From NCBI GenBank assembly GCA_030526455.1, contig JAUNCU010000142.1:1-7485 (forward strand): 7,485 bases of DNA, read 5' to 3'. Origin of the DNA: Bacteroidales bacterium. GTDB lineage: Bacteria > Bacteroidota > Bacteroidia > Bacteroidales > Muribaculaceae. The notes under the pieces were generated by a model. That model was not told the origin of the DNA, did not search any database, and worked only from the letters and a program-made list of their open reading frames with translations. This document shows positions 5,701 to 7,485 of the stretch, one piece after another; position 1 is the first letter of the stretch; each line of letters opens with the position of its first letter. The position numbers and the translations under genes were made by a program.

Positions 5701-5742
5701 ATTCATTATCTTTTATTGCGCGTGCGGGAAAAGTCGAGGAGA

Positions 5743-5967
5743 TTATTGCTTATCGGCCGATTTGCCTTTATCGTCGGCGTCGTCCGAAGCCTTCTTGATT
5801 TCGTCTTCCACCTCGTTGAGGCCCTTCTTGAAACTTCTCACGCCCTTACCCACGCCTTTCATGAGTTCGGGGATCTTCTTGCCACCAAAGAGCAGCAGCA
5901 CCACGAGGGCAATGATAATGATTTCGCCTGTTCCAAGATTGAACAGCAGCAGTATTGAATTCAACAT
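5743..5967 (-). CDS. tatA: Sec-independent protein translocase TatA
   Basis: A 74-residue TatA/E-family protein, the pore-forming or membrane-thinning subunit recruited by TatC after a twin-arginine substrate binds. Residues 1-10 are a short periplasmic end, and E15-IIIIALVVLLL is the single membrane helix, preceded by GTG. The hinge F27-G-G-K-K-I-P-E-L35 is conserved, followed by an amphipathic helix (GVGKGVRSFKKGL, 38-50) and an acidic and lysine-rich tail. The length is typical of small TatA proteins. It is first in a two-gene unit with tatC. Many Bacteroidota have only TatA and TatC, so this protein probably also covers the TatB role; that is inference. The leader before the ATG is A-rich without a Shine-Dalgarno site. 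Confidence 0.95.
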   Translation of the reverse strand: MLNSILLLFNLGTGEIIIIALVVLLLFGGKKIPELMKGVGKGVRSFKKGLNEVEDEIKKASDDADDKGKSADKQ

Positions 5968-6004
5968 AATGTGTCAGTAGTTTTTGTTTTTTAATTTTTC
6001 AAGG

Positions 6005-6035
6005 CAAAGGTAATGATTTTTTCGCCAACATAAAA
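6005..6035 (-). promoter_or_regulatory. Bacteroidota-type promoter of tatA-tatC
   Basis: On the minus strand the -7 box TACCTTTG (6005-6012) matches TAnnTTTG exactly. TTTT (6032-6035) lies 19 bases upstream and matches three of four bases of the -33 TTTG. The transcript would begin near 5998, giving a leader of about 30 bases before the tatA ATG at 5967. Confidence 0.6.
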
Positions 6036-6108
6036 ATTCCCCGCCATCATATTCCCGACAAGCATGGAATGAGAACGCCATGAAGAACGTGATAGAGAAG
6101 CCACGCTG

Positions 6109-7446
6109 CTACGCTTCGGCCACAAGCCATTCGCCAAGGGTGCGCTTCGCGCTGTCGTAATTCACACCTATTTTGAAAAGGCGACGGCCATCGGCAGAAT
6201 AAGGAACAAGGTAGCCTTTCTCATCAATCTGCCTAATAGCCTCTTGGGCCGAACCGTCATATTTCAGTTCCATCACAAATACGGCATCGGGGAGATAAAT
6301 CACCACATCAGCCCTGCCGATAGCACTTGCTTCCTCAACGCGCACATGGGCACCAAGCAGACTGAAGATGAGATAAATCACGGTCTGCACATCGCGTTCG
6401 TTCTTGTTGGAGAGCCTGTTGCTGATGCTTGCCATATAGGCACGCAAGCGTTCGAGAGCACCATCCACGTCGTAGGCACAGAGGCAGTCGAGAAAATCGC
6501 CCAAGAAAGTGCTATTGTCGATCATATTGGGCGAAAGGTAATTAGGCGCCAAACTGCGAAGCATGCCTAGCCGCACCTCCCGGTTAGGATAGTCGAGAAT
6601 GTAGCGACTGGTGATGGGGTTATAACTCTTGATGGTGAGATAGCCACTTTGGTAGAGCAGCGGGAGCACATTGGTCATCTGCTCGGGCGACACATCGAAA
6701 TCATCGATTGTGACACTCTTGCTTTCAATATCGCGAACGCCCACATGAAATTTGCGCATCACATTGATCACATAAGATGGGGTGCCTGTACCAAACCAGT
6801 AGTTGCCCAGTTCATGGTTGGCCATGGCTAGAATAAGGCTGAATGGATTGAACACATCTTCCGACTGCTTGCTGAAATGATAGCCATCGTAGTGCTTCTT
6901 GAGTAGGGCAAGCATCTCTTCGTAACTAATGCCCAGCGCCTCGGCAAAGAGTTGCACGTCGCGGTGCATCTGGGTGATTAATTCGGTGATGCTCACACCG
7001 CAAATGGCCGAGTACTGATCGGTCATCGAGATGTTGAACAGATTCTTCAGTTCGCTGAATATGCTCAACTGCGAAAATTTTGTGATGCCAGTAATGAACA
7101 CAAATTCCAGATAAGGGTCGAGCATCTTGAGCGGACTGTAGAAATTCTGCATGGTGCGGCGAAGTTCAGAAAGGTTGTCGTCTTCATGAACAACGTCGAG
7201 CAGCGGCGCATCGTATTCATCAATAATCACCACCACCTTTTGCCCTGTCTGCTCATAGGCGCGATGCACCACGCCTATCAGGCGGGTGTTGGTTTCAGTC
7301 TCATCGGCACGCTTACCGTATTTCTCCTCATAAGGGAGGAGTTGATGGTTGAGATACTCCATCAGGCTCTCCTTGCCGAAGTGCTTGGCACCACTCATGT
7401 CGAAGTGAAGCACTGGATACTGCTTCCACTCTTTTTCCTGACTTCG
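6109..7446 (-). CDS. AAA-ATPase-like / PD-(D/E)XK nuclease family protein, N-terminally truncated
   Basis: Member of a multi-copy Bacteroidota family (AAA-ATPase_like plus PDDEXK_9 domains) of unknown function. Counting from the GTG at 7413, Walker B is VVVIIDEYDAPL (60-71). It is followed by the family signature FITGITKFSQLSIFSELKNL (106-125) and HYDGYHF (174-180). The C-terminal PD-(D/E)XK nuclease core has GRADVVI with D369, M-E382-L-K384, and Q395. The normal N-terminus, about 85 residues with the Walker A loop (RPRRFGKS type), is missing. The frame continues upstream through EKEWKQYPV, which still fits the family, and then meets a TGA at 7447-7449. Beyond that no frame resembles the missing part. 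Possible starts are the GTG at 7413 or the ATG at 7398, neither natural for the family. Without Walker A it should not bind ATP normally, so it is probably a decayed or recombined copy, although the remaining 430 codons are intact. The stop is TAG. Confidence 0.78.
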   Translation of the reverse strand, partial: RSQEKEWKQYPVLHFDMSGAKHFGKESLMEYLNHQLLPYEEKYGKRADETETNTRLIGVVHRAYEQTGQKVVVIIDEYDAPLLDVVHEDDNLSELRRTMQNFYSPLKMLDPYLEFVFITGITKFSQLSIFSELKNLFNISMTDQYSAICGVSITELITQMHRDVQLFAEALGISYEEMLALLKKHYDGYHFSKQSEDVFNPFSLILAMANHELGNYWFGTGTPSYVINVMRKFHVGVRDIESKSVTIDDFDVSPEQMTNVLPLLYQSGYLTIKSYNPITSRYILDYPNREVRLGMLRSLAPNYLSPNMIDNSTFLGDFLDCLCAYDVDGALERLRAYMASISNRLSNKNERDVQTVIYLIFSLLGAHVRVEEASAIGRADVVIYLPDAVFVMELKYDGSAQEAIRQIDEKGYLVPYSADGRRLFKIGVNYDSAKRTLGEWLVAEA

Positions 7447-7485
7447 TCACTCAAAAAAGTGCATTTTTTCAACCTGTTGATAAAC
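7447..7485. other. Unassigned sequence next to the truncated AAA-ATPase-like gene
   Basis: These 39 bases hold the in-frame TGA (7447-7449) and an A6-N5-T6 inverted repeat (7453-7469). None of the three minus-strand frames resembles the ATP-binding segment expected here. It is probably the far side of a rearrangement breakpoint, but it is too short to identify. Confidence 0.35.

Noticed and set aside
131..5967. A twin-arginine signal peptide in a neighbouring protein, which would link it to TatAC
   Set aside because: The receptor and the lipoprotein have Sec-type signals without an RR motif, and the others are cytoplasmic or membrane proteins; no Tat substrate is visible in the window.
7453..7469. 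A6-N5-T6 inverted repeat as a terminator
   Set aside because: The stem is only A-T pairs and six long, with no GC core; it is too weak to call a terminator.

Overview
The window reads as ordinary chromosomal DNA from a member of the Bacteroidales (Bacteroidota), most likely a Prevotellaceae- or Muribaculaceae-like gut or oral organism. Evidence: a TonB-dependent receptor with the Bacteroidota arrangement (carboxypeptidase-regulatory-like domain, plug, barrel), exact matches to the Bacteroidota -7 promoter box TAnnTTTG ahead of four transcription units, A/T-rich leaders without clear Shine-Dalgarno sites, an acidic lipoprotein of a Bacteroides-type hypothetical family, and an AAA-ATPase-like/PDDEXK protein typical of this phylum. 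Family names come from reading motifs by eye; no database search was possible.

Layout, left to right. (1) 53-89: rho-independent terminator of the receptor gene. (2) 131-2665, minus: TonB-dependent outer-membrane receptor with an unusual His/Asp-rich C-terminal tail. Its promoter (-7 box 2718-2725) carries a perfect inverted repeat at 2738-2752 that could be an operator. (3) 2753-2804: terminator of the gene upstream. (4) 2842-3261, minus: Fur-superfamily metalloregulator with Zur-like features. (5) 3262-3400: divergent promoter region. (6) 3401-4024 and 4055-4696, plus: an iron-sulfur-flavoprotein-like oxidoreductase followed by a lipoprotein with an M15-peptidase-like motif, probably one transcription unit. 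(7) 5967 to 4805, minus: tatA then tatC, the minimal twin-arginine translocase, with a palindromic repeat between them and a terminator overlapping the tatC stop. (8) 6109-7446, minus: an AAA-ATPase-like/PDDEXK protein that lacks its N-terminal ATP-binding segment and has an in-frame stop just upstream.

The most interesting unit is the left third: a Zur-like regulator directly upstream of, and on the same strand as, an outer-membrane receptor ending in a probable metal-binding tail, with a candidate operator in the receptor promoter. The simplest inference is a metal-responsive (probably zinc) outer-membrane uptake locus. The tat genes form a standard housekeeping export unit. There is no RNA gene, CRISPR array or complete mobile element, and no gene-free stretch longer than about 170 bases.
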